From assembly GCA_934183255.1 (NCBI GenBank), contig CAKPSD010000001.1:744001-808000 (forward strand): a DNA stretch of 64,000 nucleotides, read 5' to 3'. The translations under genes were made by a program, and so were the position numbers. Every line of letters starts with the position of its first letter. Within the stretch, counting starts at the first letter, position 1. This DNA is from an uncultured Bacilli bacterium (GTDB lineage Bacteria > Bacillota_I > Bacilli_A > RFN20 > DUOF01). Positions 24,471-33,511 of the stretch are shown one piece after another. The notes beneath the pieces are model-generated. The model searched no databases. It was given only the letters and a program-made list of their open reading frames with translations, and was not told the DNA's origin.

Positions 24471-24499
24471 TTGTAAATAAAAATTTAATATGTTATATT
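24471..24499 (+). promoter_or_regulatory. Sigma-A-like promoter of the lipoprotein gene
   Basis: TTGTAA, 17 bp, TATATT, ending about 23 bp before the ATG, with AGGAGGAGG between. Confidence 0.6.
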
Positions 24500-24522
24500 T
24501 TGTTTAGGAGGAGGTAGCATTT

Positions 24523-24975
24523 ATGAAAAAAGGAATAAAACATATAGTAGGCTTATTGGCTATGGCAACTTCATTAGTTTCTGTTAGTGGTTGTAGTTTT
24601 GGTGGCAAAGATAATTCAAAATCAAATGAAATTGAAGGCGTTTATAATTTATCAGCTCTTAGTTATGGCGAAGAGAATATTAGCAAAACATCATGTTCTG
24701 ACGATATTGCAAAAGAAACTTGTAATAGCCTATCAATAAAGACAATATTACTAGGAGAAAATGGTGATGCACTTATTATTTATAACGACAAAATAGACGA
24801 AGTTAAAGCTACATATATAAAAGCAGGGAATGTTCTTGCTATTAAAGAAGGACTTTCTAATTACATCTATTTTTTAATTGATAATGGTGAACTTTTGCTT
24901 CCTATAGAAAATGGATTATCAGCAGCAGCAAATCTTAATAAAAATCTTGATTCTATTGCTTACTACGCCAAATAA
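24523..24975 (+). CDS. Small lipoprotein, unknown function
   Basis: The 150-residue product has a lipoprotein signal peptide with lipobox VSGC (Cys 24), then a flexible Gly/Ser/Lys linker and a compact domain containing two further Cys (DDIAKETCN and KTSCSDD) that could pair. The text resembles secreted proteins that carry a threshold or lipocalin-like domain, but no family is recognised. It has its own promoter and is isolated from its neighbours by a terminator upstream and another promoter downstream. Confidence 0.7.
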   Translation: MKKGIKHIVGLLAMATSLVSVSGCSFGGKDNSKSNEIEGVYNLSALSYGEENISKTSCSDDIAKETCNSLSIKTILLGENGDALIIYNDKIDEVKATYIKAGNVLAIKEGLSNYIYFLIDNGELLLPIENGLSAAANLNKNLDSIAYYAK

Positions 24976-24997
24976 TAATTAAAAGCAACATTTTTTA

Positions 24998-25026
24998 TTG
25001 ACATGCATATTTATATATTATACAAT
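24998..25026 (+). promoter_or_regulatory. Strong sigma-A promoter of the HelD-like gene
   Basis: A perfect TTGACA, 17 bp, TACAAT. Transcription should start near 25033, leaving a leader of about 78 nt before the ATG at 25111. Confidence 0.8.
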
Positions 25027-25057
25027 AATTGCACGTTCAATCTTAAATAACACTTAT

Positions 25058-25108
25058 AACCCCCGGTGGTGGGACCTAACGATATTCTAGGTCTCAAAGG
25101 GGGTTTTT
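25058..25108 (+). promoter_or_regulatory. Nested hairpin leader that sequesters the ribosome-binding site (attenuator-like)
   Basis: The leader folds as an outer stem AACCCCC (25058-25064) with GGGGGTT (25099-25105), enclosing an inner stem GGGACCTA (25071-25078) with TAGGTCTC (25088-25095). The outer 3' arm is also the Shine-Dalgarno site (AAAGGGGG), and a run of six T follows directly before the ATG. It therefore has the form of both an intrinsic terminator and a translation block. I did not match it to a named riboswitch class. Confidence 0.65.
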
Positions 25109-25110
25109 TA

Positions 25111-27198
25111 ATGTTAGAAGAGAAGAAATATTTAGGAAAGGTGCTAGAAATTATTGATGATCGTTTGTTGCAAAACAAAAAAAGAATTTCCGATTTACTA
25201 GTACAATTAAAGCGTGGAGATGATGATGAAGATAACTTATTTTCTATGAATGAAACATTTATTGGAATCTACTTAGGAGAAAATGCCTCATTAGAAAGGC
25301 ACAGGGATTGTCCTTACTTTGCTAGAATCGATTTTAAGGAAAATGATGATATAGAAAAGAAGTATTATTTGGGAAAAACTGGATTAATAGATAATGACGC
25401 TAACCAATATATAGTAGATTGGAGATCACCTATAGCAAACCTTTATTACGATAGTGCCTTAGGCAACACAGAATATGCTTCAAATGGTAAAACATATGAA
25501 GGAAATTTAAGTTTAAAAAGAGTATTTAACATAAAAGATGCTACTCTTGAAAGCTATATGGATGTTAATAATACAAGCGATGATGATTTGTTAAAACCAT
25601 ATCTTGGAGTAAATACAGATAGTAAAATAAAAAATATAGTTACTTCAATTCAAAAGGAACAAAATAGCATTATAAGAGACCCATTAAACAAAAACTTAAT
25701 AGTTCAAGGAGTTGCAGGTAGTGGTAAGACAACAGTAATGTTACACAGAATATCCTTCCTTGCTTATAATGAAAAGGACAACTATAAAACTAACCAATAC
25801 ATGGTAATAAGCCCTAATAACTTGTTTAGTGATTATATGAGTGCTATTCTTCCTGATCTAGAAGTTGGAGAAGTAAAGCAAATAACTTTAGAAGACTTAG
25901 CAATTGAATACTTAAACTTTAAGAGCAAGCTTACAATAATACCAAGAAGTAAAACAAGCACATATGATGAAATAGCGCATTTCAAATCTAGTAAAACAAT
26001 GAAAGAATTATTAGATAAATATTTATTTAATATAACCATGAATATCTTTAGTAAGGATTTAAAAAAAGATAACATAGTTATTATAGAAAAAGAAAAACTT
26101 CTTGAATTATACAATAAATTTGATAAAGAACCATTAAAAATAAAAATAGAAAAATTGCATAATACTATTTATAAATATAGTCAAGATGAAGCCTTTAGTA
26201 TTATAAAAAACATCAATAAACAATTTGACTCTTTAATTAAAGTAGAAAAAGATTTAGATAAAAGAAAACAGTTAATAAAGAAAAGCCATGAAACAAAAAA
26301 TGTTTTAGTAAAAGATATCAAAAATATAATCAAAGATTACTTTAAAGATTTTAAATTTAACACATTAGAATTATATAAAGAATTTATAAAAACAATTGAT
26401 CATGAAGAGCTAGTAACTTCTACACTAAATAACTTAAATAAACGAAAAGTAGATTTTGATGATTTGGCATCGTTAATATACATAAATAAATACTTATTAG
26501 GTGCTAAAGAATATAACAAATATATTTCTGTTAGTATAGATGAAGCTCAAGATTTAGGATATATGCATTATGCTTCTTTAAAGAAACTATTTAAATACAC
26601 TAATTTTAGTATTTATGGAGATTTATCACAATCAATATATGCTTATAGAGGAATTGAATCTTGGGATGAAGTTAGAGAATTAGTTGAAGGAAATAATGAT
26701 ATAAAATACTTAGCTAAATCTTACAGAACTACAATAGAAATAATGAACTTCGCTAACAAAATATTAAGTCACTTAAATGTCTCTTTAGCAGAACCTGTTA
26801 TTAGGCATGGAAAAGAAGTAGTTACTATAAAACCAAACAATAAAATTGAATACATAAAAGATAAAATAAAAGAATTTAAAGATAAGGGATATAAAAGCAT
26901 TGCTCTTATCTGTAAAGATGAAAAAACAGTTAATGAATATTATAATAATTTAAAAAATGAAATTAATATTAATAAACTAGATGAAAATAGCACATCATAT
27001 GATGGTGGTATTTGTGTCTTGCCAATTGCACTTGCTAAAGGATTAGAATTTGATGCAGTTATTGTTAGTGAAGTAAATAATTCAAATTATTCAAAAGATA
27101 ATATATTAGATATGAAATTATTATATGTAGCATTAACGAGAGCCTTACATGAATTAGAAGTTTTATATGATAATGATCTATGTGATGTTTTGAAATAA
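25111..27198 (+). CDS. helD: HelD-like superfamily 1 helicase/RNA polymerase recycling factor
   Basis: The ATG at 25111 is chosen because AAAGGGGG lies 8 bp upstream; a longer frame into the leader (from 25066) would start inside the hairpin. The 695-residue product has an N-terminal helical arm (residues about 1-50), Walker A GVAGSGKTT (about 200-208), DEAQDLGYMHY (about 477), GDLSQSIYAYRG, SYRTTIEIMNFA, LAKGLEFDAVI and LLYVALTRALHEL. A long helical insert (about 285-460) separates motifs Ia and II. This matches HelD, which pulls stalled RNA polymerase off DNA in Firmicutes; such factors can also give rifamycin protection in some bacteria. The family's role is known; the role here is inferred. 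Confidence 0.85.
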   Translation: MLEEKKYLGKVLEIIDDRLLQNKKRISDLLVQLKRGDDDEDNLFSMNETFIGIYLGENASLERHRDCPYFARIDFKENDDIEKKYYLGKTGLIDNDANQYIVDWRSPIANLYYDSALGNTEYASNGKTYEGNLSLKRVFNIKDATLESYMDVNNTSDDDLLKPYLGVNTDSKIKNIVTSIQKEQNSIIRDPLNKNLIVQGVAGSGKTTVMLHRISFLAYNEKDNYKTNQYMVISPNNLFSDYMSAILPDLEVGEVKQITLEDLAIEYLNFKSKLTIIPRSKTSTYDEIAHFKSSKTMKELLDKYLFNITMNIFSKDLKKDNIVIIEKEKLLELYNKFDKEPLKIKIEKLHNTIYKYSQDEAFSIIKNINKQFDSLIKVEKDLDKRKQLIKKSHETKNVLVKDIKNIIKDYFKDFKFNTLELYKEFIKTIDHEELVTSTLNNLNKRKVDFDDLASLIYINKYLLGAKEYNKYISVSIDEAQDLGYMHYASLKKLFKYTNFSIYGDLSQSIYAYRGIESWDEVRELVEGNNDIKYLAKSYRTTIEIMNFANKILSHLNVSLAEPVIRHGKEVVTIKPNNKIEYIKDKIKEFKDKGYKSIALICKDEKTVNEYYNNLKNEININKLDENSTSYDGGICVLPIALAKGLEFDAVIVSEVNNSNYSKDNILDMKLLYVALTRALHELEVLYDNDLCDVLK

Positions 27199-27214
27199 TT
27201 AAGTTATCGATAAA

Positions 27215-27244
27215 TTTACAAAGAAAACAAATATTTATTATAAT
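27215..27244 (+). promoter_or_regulatory. Promoter of the histidine phosphatase gene
   Basis: TTTACA, 18 bp, perfect TATAAT, followed by a GAGGAGGAA ribosome site before the ATG at 27270. Confidence 0.6.
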
Positions 27245-27269
27245 ATTATTGTTTTGAGGAGGAATAATT

Positions 27270-27803
27270 ATGTTATATTTTGTTAGGCATGGTCAAACTG
27301 ACGACAATAAAAATGGTAATCTTTTAACTGGATGGGTAGATACTCCACTAAATCAAACAGGAATTAAACAAGCAAAGAATGCTGCTTTAAAACTTAAAGA
27401 CACTCATATAGATATTTGTTATTGTTCACCTTTAAGTAGGGCTAAAATGACTATGGAAGAGATAAAAAAATATCATCCAGATCTTAAAGTTATTTTTGAT
27501 GAACGTTTAAAAGAAAGGTATTATGGAGAACTTACTGGTACACCTGCAGAAGATTTACCATTTGCTAGATGGGATGGAAAAGCTAATATTCCTGAATCAA
27601 TGGAATCTATCGAGCATTTGTACAATAGAGTAAAAGAATTTTATGATGACATTTTAGCAAAAGAAAAAGGTAAAGATGTATTAGTAGTTGCTCATAGTGG
27701 AGTAGGAAGAGCTACCTACTATTACTATAATGGTTTACCTGAAGATATGGACTTTACTCCCGTTAATATAAAGAATGCCGAAGTATATACTTATAAAAAT
27801 TAA
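27270..27803 (+). CDS. Histidine phosphatase (phosphoglycerate mutase-like) family protein
   Basis: This 177-residue protein carries the RHG motif FVRHGQTDDN (catalytic His near residue 6), LLTGWVDTPLNQTG, CSPLSRA, the acidic ERYYGELTG and the second catalytic His in VVAHSGVGRA. The shortness relative to true 2,3-bisphosphoglycerate-dependent mutases (about 230-250 residues) points to a phosphatase, for example of the GpmB/PhoE type. The substrate is not predictable. It sits alone between the HelD-like gene and the queuosine operon. Confidence 0.9.
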   Translation: MLYFVRHGQTDDNKNGNLLTGWVDTPLNQTGIKQAKNAALKLKDTHIDICYCSPLSRAKMTMEEIKKYHPDLKVIFDERLKERYYGELTGTPAEDLPFARWDGKANIPESMESIEHLYNRVKEFYDDILAKEKGKDVLVVAHSGVGRATYYYYNGLPEDMDFTPVNIKNAEVYTYKN

Positions 27804-27992
27804 TAATATATTTTGTAAATTTACTAATGTGAACTTTTTTGATTAATAATTTGTAATTTTGTTTCACACTTTTAAAAAGTGATATATCTATATTTTAATT
27901 TATATAATAAATTATATTTCTAGTTAATTTATTTTTATATCTTTATCTTTTAAGCAATTTAGAGTATGATATAAAGGCTAGGAAGTGATTTG

Positions 27993-29135
27993 ATGGAAAA
28001 TAAAGAATTTTATTTAGAAATAAAACATATTTGTAAACAAACTGGAGCAAGATACGGTATTTTGCATACTCCTCATGGCGATGTAGAAGTACCTATGTTT
28101 ATGCCTGTTGGTACTTTAGCTACAGTAAAATACTTGTCTCCTGAGGAAATAAAGGGAGTAGGAGCAGGCGTTATACTTGCTAATACATATCATTGTTGGT
28201 TAAGACCTGGTGAAGATGTAGTAGCTAATGCTGGTGGACTTCAAAAATTTATGCATTATGATGGGCCTATGTTAACTGATTCAGGTGGGTTTCAAGTTTT
28301 TTCTTTAAGCAAAACACGCAAAATTACTGAAGAAGGAGTTACTTTTAAGTCTCATTTAGATGGATCTAAACTATTTTTATCACCTGAAAAATCTATTGAA
28401 ATACAAAATAAATTAGGTGCAGATATTATTATGAGTTTTGATGAATGTCCTCCTTATCCTTGTGATTATGAATACATGAAAAATAGTGTTGAAAGAACAC
28501 TTAGATGGGCTGCAAGAGGTAAAGCAGTGCACAATAATCCAAAACAAGCTTTATTTGGTATTGTTCAAGGTGGAGAATTTGAAGATTTGAGGAAGATGAG
28601 CGCTACTAAACTTGCTGAAATGGATTTCCCTGGATATTCAATTGGGGGAACTAGTGTAGGTGAAACTAAGGAAGTTCTTTATAAAATGTTAGATTACAGT
28701 GTTCCTTATTTGCCTAAAGACAAACCTCGTTATTTAATGGGAGTAGGATCTTATGATGCTATACTTGAAGGTATAATGAGAGGTATAGATATGTTTGATT
28801 GCGTATTACCTACTAGAATAGCTAGACATGGTGCTTTAATGACTAGTGAGGGCAGACTTAATATTAGAGATAAAAAGAATGAATATGATTTAAGACCAAT
28901 AGATGAAAAATGTGATTGCTATACTTGTAAGAATTATACTAGAAGTTATTTAAGACATCTTTATAAATGTGATGAAGGATTAGGAAAAAGACTTCTTTCT
29001 ATCCATAATTTGAGATTTTTAGTTAAATTAATGGAAGATGCTAGAGAAGCAATTAAGCAAGATAGATTTGGCGATTTTAAAAATGAATTTTTTGAAAAAT
29101 ATGGATTAAATACTACTAATCCAAGAGGTTTTTAA
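27993..29135 (+). CDS. tgt: tRNA-guanine transglycosylase (queuine tRNA-ribosyltransferase)
   Basis: The ATG at 27993 is favoured over an adjoining TTG at 27990 because AGGAAGTG lies 5-6 bp before it. The 380-residue enzyme has TDSGGFQVFSL (with the catalytic-pocket Asp), SFDECPPYP, GIVQGGEFEDLR, YSIGGTSVGE, MFDCVLPTRIARHG (nucleophilic Asp) and the C-terminal zinc site (CDCYTCKNYT with a downstream His). It swaps guanine 34 in the anticodon of GUN tRNAs for preQ1. It is the first of three adjoining queuosine genes, a clear tgt-queA-queH operon. No preQ1 riboswitch was recognised upstream. Confidence 0.97.
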   Translation: MENKEFYLEIKHICKQTGARYGILHTPHGDVEVPMFMPVGTLATVKYLSPEEIKGVGAGVILANTYHCWLRPGEDVVANAGGLQKFMHYDGPMLTDSGGFQVFSLSKTRKITEEGVTFKSHLDGSKLFLSPEKSIEIQNKLGADIIMSFDECPPYPCDYEYMKNSVERTLRWAARGKAVHNNPKQALFGIVQGGEFEDLRKMSATKLAEMDFPGYSIGGTSVGETKEVLYKMLDYSVPYLPKDKPRYLMGVGSYDAILEGIMRGIDMFDCVLPTRIARHGALMTSEGRLNIRDKKNEYDLRPIDEKCDCYTCKNYTRSYLRHLYKCDEGLGKRLLSIHNLRFLVKLMEDAREAIKQDRFGDFKNEFFEKYGLNTTNPRGF

Positions 29136-29136
29136 T

Positions 29137-30156
29137 ATGAAAACTAGTGATTTTGATTATTATTTACCAGAAGAATTAATAGCGCAAACTCCTTTAAAGG
29201 ATAGAAGTTCTTCTAGACTTATGGTTTTAGATAAAAAAACAGGAAAAATAGAACATAAACATTTTTATGATATCGTTGATTATTTAAATAAAGGTGATAT
29301 TTTAGTTAGAAATAATACTAAAGTTATACCTGCTAGAATATTTGGAGTAAAAGAGGGAACTGGTGCAAAAGTTGAAGTGCTTCTTTTAAAACAAATTGAA
29401 GACACTTATGAATGCTTAGTTGGAAATGCAAAAGTAGTAAAAGTAGGAACTATTATTAATTTTAGTGATAAGCTTAAAGCTACTTGTTTAGAAGTTAAAG
29501 ATGAAGGCATTAGAATTTTAAAATTTGAATGTGAGGGAATTTTCTTAGAGATATTAAATGAAATTGGGAATATGCCTTTACCTCCTTATATCAAAAAGTC
29601 TTTATTAGATAAAGATAGATACCAAACAGTGTATGCAAAATATAATGGCAGTGCTGCTGCTCCTACTGCTGGATTACATTTTACTGATGAAATATTTAAA
29701 AAATTAAAAGAAAAAGGTGTAGAAGTATTAGATGTTACTTTACATGTAGGACTTGGTACTTTTAGGCCTGTTAAAGTTGATGATGTTACTAATCATAAAA
29801 TGCATAAAGAAGAATACTTTATGAGTAAAGAAGTAGCAGCTGAACTTAATAAAGCAAAAAAAGAGGGTAGAAGAATTATAAGTGTAGGTACTACTTCTAC
29901 TAGAGTACTTGAAACTGTTATGAGCAAATATGGTGAATTCAAGGAATGTCATGAAGAAAGCGATATCTTTATTTATCCTGGATATGAATTTAAAGCAATT
30001 GATGCTTTAATTACTAACTTTCATTTACCTAAATCTACTTTAATAATGCTTGTTAGTGCACTTGCTAGTAAAGAAATTATTTTAAATGCATATAACGAAG
30101 CAGTTAAAGAAAAATATCGTTTCTTTTCTTTTGGAGATGCAATGTTTATTAAATAG
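29137..30156 (+). CDS. queA: S-adenosylmethionine:tRNA ribosyltransferase-isomerase
   Basis: This 339-residue enzyme matches QueA throughout: MKTSDFDYYLPEELIAQTP, DRSSSRLMVLD, NNTKVIPARIFG, GSAAAPTAGLHFT and LITNFHLPKSTLIMLVSA. It adds the ribose of SAM to preQ1-modified tRNA to give epoxyqueuosine. Its start follows the tgt stop by one base, without a separate strong ribosome site, so translation is likely coupled to tgt. It lies in the middle of the operon with tgt and queH. Confidence 0.97.
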   Translation: MKTSDFDYYLPEELIAQTPLKDRSSSRLMVLDKKTGKIEHKHFYDIVDYLNKGDILVRNNTKVIPARIFGVKEGTGAKVEVLLLKQIEDTYECLVGNAKVVKVGTIINFSDKLKATCLEVKDEGIRILKFECEGIFLEILNEIGNMPLPPYIKKSLLDKDRYQTVYAKYNGSAAAPTAGLHFTDEIFKKLKEKGVEVLDVTLHVGLGTFRPVKVDDVTNHKMHKEEYFMSKEVAAELNKAKKEGRRIISVGTTSTRVLETVMSKYGEFKECHEESDIFIYPGYEFKAIDALITNFHLPKSTLIMLVSALASKEIILNAYNEAVKEKYRFFSFGDAMFIK

Positions 30157-30167
30157 GGGTTGTAGTT

Positions 30168-30803
30168 ATGAGAGTATTTACTAATTATCAAAAATTTTTA
30201 AAAGAAATTGAAGAAGTAAAAGGACTTAACAAAAAGCCCTCTCTTTTATTACACGCATGCTGTACACCATGTGCTTGTTATCCTTTATTAGTTTTGAAGG
30301 ATTATTTTGATATTACAATTTTTTATAATAACTCAAATATTTATCCTTTTAGTGAATTTGAATTAAGATATAATACTCTTGTTAATTATGTTAATAAATT
30401 AAATAGTAAATATAATGTTAATATTAAAATCATTAAAAGAAATTATGAAAATGAGAAATTTAATAAGATACTTGAAAAAAGAAAAGATGATAAAGAAGGT
30501 AGCATTCGTTGCTTTATGTGTTATTCACTTAGATATAAAGAATTAGTTAAATACGCTAGTGATAATAATTATGATTATGTATGTAGTGTTATGACTATAT
30601 CTCGTCAAAAGAATGAAGAGATGATAAATAAAATACTTGAAGGATACACTAATAAATATAATAATATTAGATACTTACATTCTAATTTTAAAAAAGATGG
30701 TGGATTAGAAAAAGCTCAAAAGATTATTAAAGATAATAAAATATATAGTCAAAATTATTGCGGTTGCAAGTTTAGTTTAAGGGATGGTGTTAATGATGAC
30801 TAA
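30168..30803 (+). CDS. queH: Epoxyqueuosine reductase QueH
   Basis: This 211-residue protein is the COG1636/DUF208 type of epoxyqueuosine reductase, not the cobalamin-dependent QueG. The motif LLLHACCTPCACYPL (CC-x2-C at residues about 29-33), the internal SIRCFMCYSLRY and the terminal NYCGCKFSL supply the Cys residues for the iron-sulfur cluster and metal site. QueH reduces epoxyqueuosine to queuosine, the last step after QueA. The gene follows queA by 11 bp and overlaps the next gene slightly. Together the three genes complete queuosine from preQ1. Confidence 0.95.
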   Translation: MRVFTNYQKFLKEIEEVKGLNKKPSLLLHACCTPCACYPLLVLKDYFDITIFYNNSNIYPFSEFELRYNTLVNYVNKLNSKYNVNIKIIKRNYENEKFNKILEKRKDDKEGSIRCFMCYSLRYKELVKYASDNNYDYVCSVMTISRQKNEEMINKILEGYTNKYNNIRYLHSNFKKDGGLEKAQKIIKDNKIYSQNYCGCKFSLRDGVNDD

Positions 30804-32730
30804 AAGATTTTTAATTAATAATATAACATTTTTTATATATTGTTTCTTTTCTTTTTTATTAGAATTAACTACAGTTGCTATGACAACAAACACTTTCTTT
30901 ATTAGTAAACCTTGGCTTTATTTACTAGGATTATTATTAACATTTTTTATTTATAACTTTATTTCTCATACTACAATAAAAAGATGGTTTTTACTTGTAT
31001 TATTGATTTTACAGTGTATAGCTAATTTAGGATGTGTAATTTTATTTGAAAATACAGGAACTGTTTTTGATTTTAGTATGCTTAGTTTGCTTAAGGAAAC
31101 GGCGGATTTTGCAGGAACTGTTAGCGTTAACTATTTATACATTGTTTATATTATTTTATTAACTATTGTCTATTCACTATGTGTTAATGTCTTAAGTAAA
31201 AAAGCTGATAAAATATACTCTATGAATAAACTTATTGCTGGTATGTTTGTTGTTATAGTTATATCTTCACAAGGAGCTTATTTAATTAATACTAATAAAG
31301 TTAGTGAAAAGACTTTTATTAATAATTTATATGTTGATACAAATGATAAATATGCACTTTATGGCGCTAGTAGTAACTTCATTAATGAAATGAGCAAAAT
31401 GTTATTTTTTAATAAATATAATGAATTATCTTATAAAGAAATAGAAAACTATATATATGAAAATATAAACGAAAAAACTGAATATTTTGGTGTTTCTAAA
31501 GATAATAATTTAATTACTATTTTAGTAGAATCATTCGAATGGTTTAGTTTTATTAGTGATAGCAATGTTTATCCTAATGGAGCCAATTTAAATGATGAAA
31601 AATTGGATGCTCTTTATCCTAATCTTAGAAAATTTTATAATATGAGTGTTGTTATGAATAATCATTATTCAGAAAATAAAACAGACATGAGCGAGGATGA
31701 AGCTTTACTTGGAGTATATCCTAGTAATGAATACATTAATTATGGATATTCTAATAACAAGTTTGCAACATCTATTGCTAACTCTTTAAAACTTGCAGAT
31801 GAAAATATTACATCTAACTTTTTTCATAATAATAAGGGACAGTTTTATAATAGAGAAAACGTTGTTCCTTCACTAGGGTATGAAAATTTATATTTTATTG
31901 ATAAAATGGAAGAAAATGGAGTTACTAATTACATGAATAATAAAGAAGAAACATTAATGAATAAAGATAGTGAAATGTTTTTTTACATGAAAGATTATAT
32001 GTTTCCTTCTAATAAAAGATTTAACACTCATATTACTACCATTTCTATGCATGGCAATTATTCATATAGAAGTAATATGGGAGAATATCATAAATTAATT
32101 AATAGTTTAGATATTAACATTGAAAATGATTATTTAAAGAATTATATGGTCAGTGTAATGGACTTTGATAAAGCAGTTGGTATAATGCTTGACGATCTTG
32201 AAAATAAAGGCTTACTTGATAACACTACAATTGTTATGTTTGCAGATCACAATACTTATATGAGTGATTTAGCTAAGTATGTAAAAGATATAAATAATTA
32301 TAATCATAGTAATTATACAGAATTATATAGAGTTCCTTTAATGATTTATGATTCTAACATTGGACATAAGGTTATTAATAAATTCACTACTACATATGAT
32401 ATTGTGCCTACTGTATTAGATTTGTTTGGTATAAATTATTATACTAATCTTTATTATGGAAATCCTATATTTAGTGACAATGAATCTGTTTTATATACAA
32501 AAGCATTTGATGTTTTTATAACTGATAAACTGCTATTTTCTAATATTAATAATTTATTATATAAAGATAATAATGTAACTAATGAATATGTCTCAGACAT
32601 AGAAAATAAATGTAAAGATCTTTTAAAGAAAATTTATTATACTAATCATTTATTTTATTATGATTATTTTAATAATAATGCCAATTATTCAAGTTATATA
32701 ACTCATTTTAATTCTTTAAATAATAAATAG
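30793..32730 (+). CDS. LTA synthase-like membrane sulfatase
   Basis: The start at 30793 is chosen over the in-frame ATG at 30784 because AAGGG lies 9 bp upstream. The 645-residue product has five N-terminal membrane helices (within residues about 8-165) and an extracellular alkaline-phosphatase/sulfatase domain. The catalytic Thr is in ENKTDMSEDEALLG (about residue 297), followed by TISMHGNYSY and MFADHNTYM, matching metal-site motifs of LtaS. LtaS polymerises glycerol phosphate onto lipoteichoic acid from phosphatidylglycerol; other relatives transfer phosphoethanolamine or glycerol phosphate, so the substrate is not certain. It starts within the last codons of queH, so it may be read from the tgt operon. 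Confidence 0.85.
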   Translation: MMTKRFLINNITFFIYCFFSFLLELTTVAMTTNTFFISKPWLYLLGLLLTFFIYNFISHTTIKRWFLLVLLILQCIANLGCVILFENTGTVFDFSMLSLLKETADFAGTVSVNYLYIVYIILLTIVYSLCVNVLSKKADKIYSMNKLIAGMFVVIVISSQGAYLINTNKVSEKTFINNLYVDTNDKYALYGASSNFINEMSKMLFFNKYNELSYKEIENYIYENINEKTEYFGVSKDNNLITILVESFEWFSFISDSNVYPNGANLNDEKLDALYPNLRKFYNMSVVMNNHYSENKTDMSEDEALLGVYPSNEYINYGYSNNKFATSIANSLKLADENITSNFFHNNKGQFYNRENVVPSLGYENLYFIDKMEENGVTNYMNNKEETLMNKDSEMFFYMKDYMFPSNKRFNTHITTISMHGNYSYRSNMGEYHKLINSLDINIENDYLKNYMVSVMDFDKAVGIMLDDLENKGLLDNTTIVMFADHNTYMSDLAKYVKDINNYNHSNYTELYRVPLMIYDSNIGHKVINKFTTTYDIVPTVLDLFGINYYTNLYYGNPIFSDNESVLYTKAFDVFITDKLLFSNINNLLYKDNNVTNEYVSDIENKCKDLLKKIYYTNHLFYYDYFNNNANYSSYITHFNSLNNK

Positions 32731-32757
32731 TACTATTGTTAATAATTATTTTTTAAC

Positions 32758-32786
32758 TTTACTTTGTTAATTTTTAAAGTTATACT
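32758..32786 (+). promoter_or_regulatory. Candidate promoter of the 32808 gene
   Basis: TTTACT, 17 bp, TATACT, with the ATG and its AGAGGTGAT ribosome site 10-20 bp further on. Confidence 0.5.
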
Positions 32787-32807
32787 AAAAATATAGAGGT
32801 GATTACG

Positions 32808-33488
32808 ATGGCTAGAACATATAATGATTGGATGGATATTGCTAGAGAAAGAAGAAAGTATCTAGATGCTGCAATTTCTATAAACAATTCAAATAAAATA
32901 ATTTACTATCGTGGGAAATACTTGTACGCTCTTAGACAAGCTTATAAATTAAATCCTACAGGAATTGTTCCTCAAAATGTTTCTACTTCTCACGCTCCTA
33001 CTTATCTAATCGATGAAATAAGAAACACACTTCATAATCATAGTGCTTTTATAGATGCTGAGTTAGTAAAAAATAAAGTTAATTCTAGTGTTGAAAATAA
33101 AACATTATCTACAGAATTAGGCTTAAAACTTAAAAGGTTATCTACACGAGCTTTTCAGGTAAGTTTTGCTTCAAATAATACTGAAAAAACAAATGCACAA
33201 CAAAGCCTTAACCGCGCTGCTCTTGGTTTATTAGGCACTACCGCAAAAGCTCCTCTTATGGTTGCTGCTAATGTTGGTTCAAAGGTAGGAACATTAGCTG
33301 TTAAAATTGTCTTTTTGCCAGCAAAATTATTGTCTACATTATTTACGACATCATTACATACTGTATTTGAAATAAAAGAAGAAAAAGGTCCTAATGATCA
33401 TAAAGTAATAGATGCTGTTTCTGATAAACTTGGTGCTCTTTTAACGGAATTATTTAAAGTGTCTTATAAAGGCCTTGGGAAATTATAG
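32808..33488 (+). CDS. Hypothetical soluble or membrane-associated protein
   Basis: The ATG at 32808 is used because AGAGGTGAT precedes it by 4 bp. The 226-residue product has a basic helical N-terminal half (MARTYNDWMDIARERRKYLD) and a middle rich in small and hydrophobic residues (ALGLLGTTAKAPLMVAANVG, then LPAKLLSTLFTT) that could form amphipathic or hairpin membrane segments. No known family is recognised. The next gene, a DUF1292 protein, follows by 23 bp and is probably co-transcribed. Confidence 0.65.
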   Translation: MARTYNDWMDIARERRKYLDAAISINNSNKIIYYRGKYLYALRQAYKLNPTGIVPQNVSTSHAPTYLIDEIRNTLHNHSAFIDAELVKNKVNSSVENKTLSTELGLKLKRLSTRAFQVSFASNNTEKTNAQQSLNRAALGLLGTTAKAPLMVAANVGSKVGTLAVKIVFLPAKLLSTLFTTSLHTVFEIKEEKGPNDHKVIDAVSDKLGALLTELFKVSYKGLGKL

Positions 33489-33511
33489 TAAAAGAAAGGA
33501 GGATTTATTAA

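Noticed and set aside
25058..25108. T-box or named riboswitch before the HelD-like gene
   Set aside because: GGTGGTGGGACC recalls the T-box sequence, but the leader of about 78 nt is too short for the T-box stem I and specifier, and no other class fits.
27804..27992. preQ1 riboswitch before tgt
   Set aside because: The conserved preQ1-I sequence pattern is not found; the interval is plain AT-rich DNA with a weak hairpin near 27866-27882.
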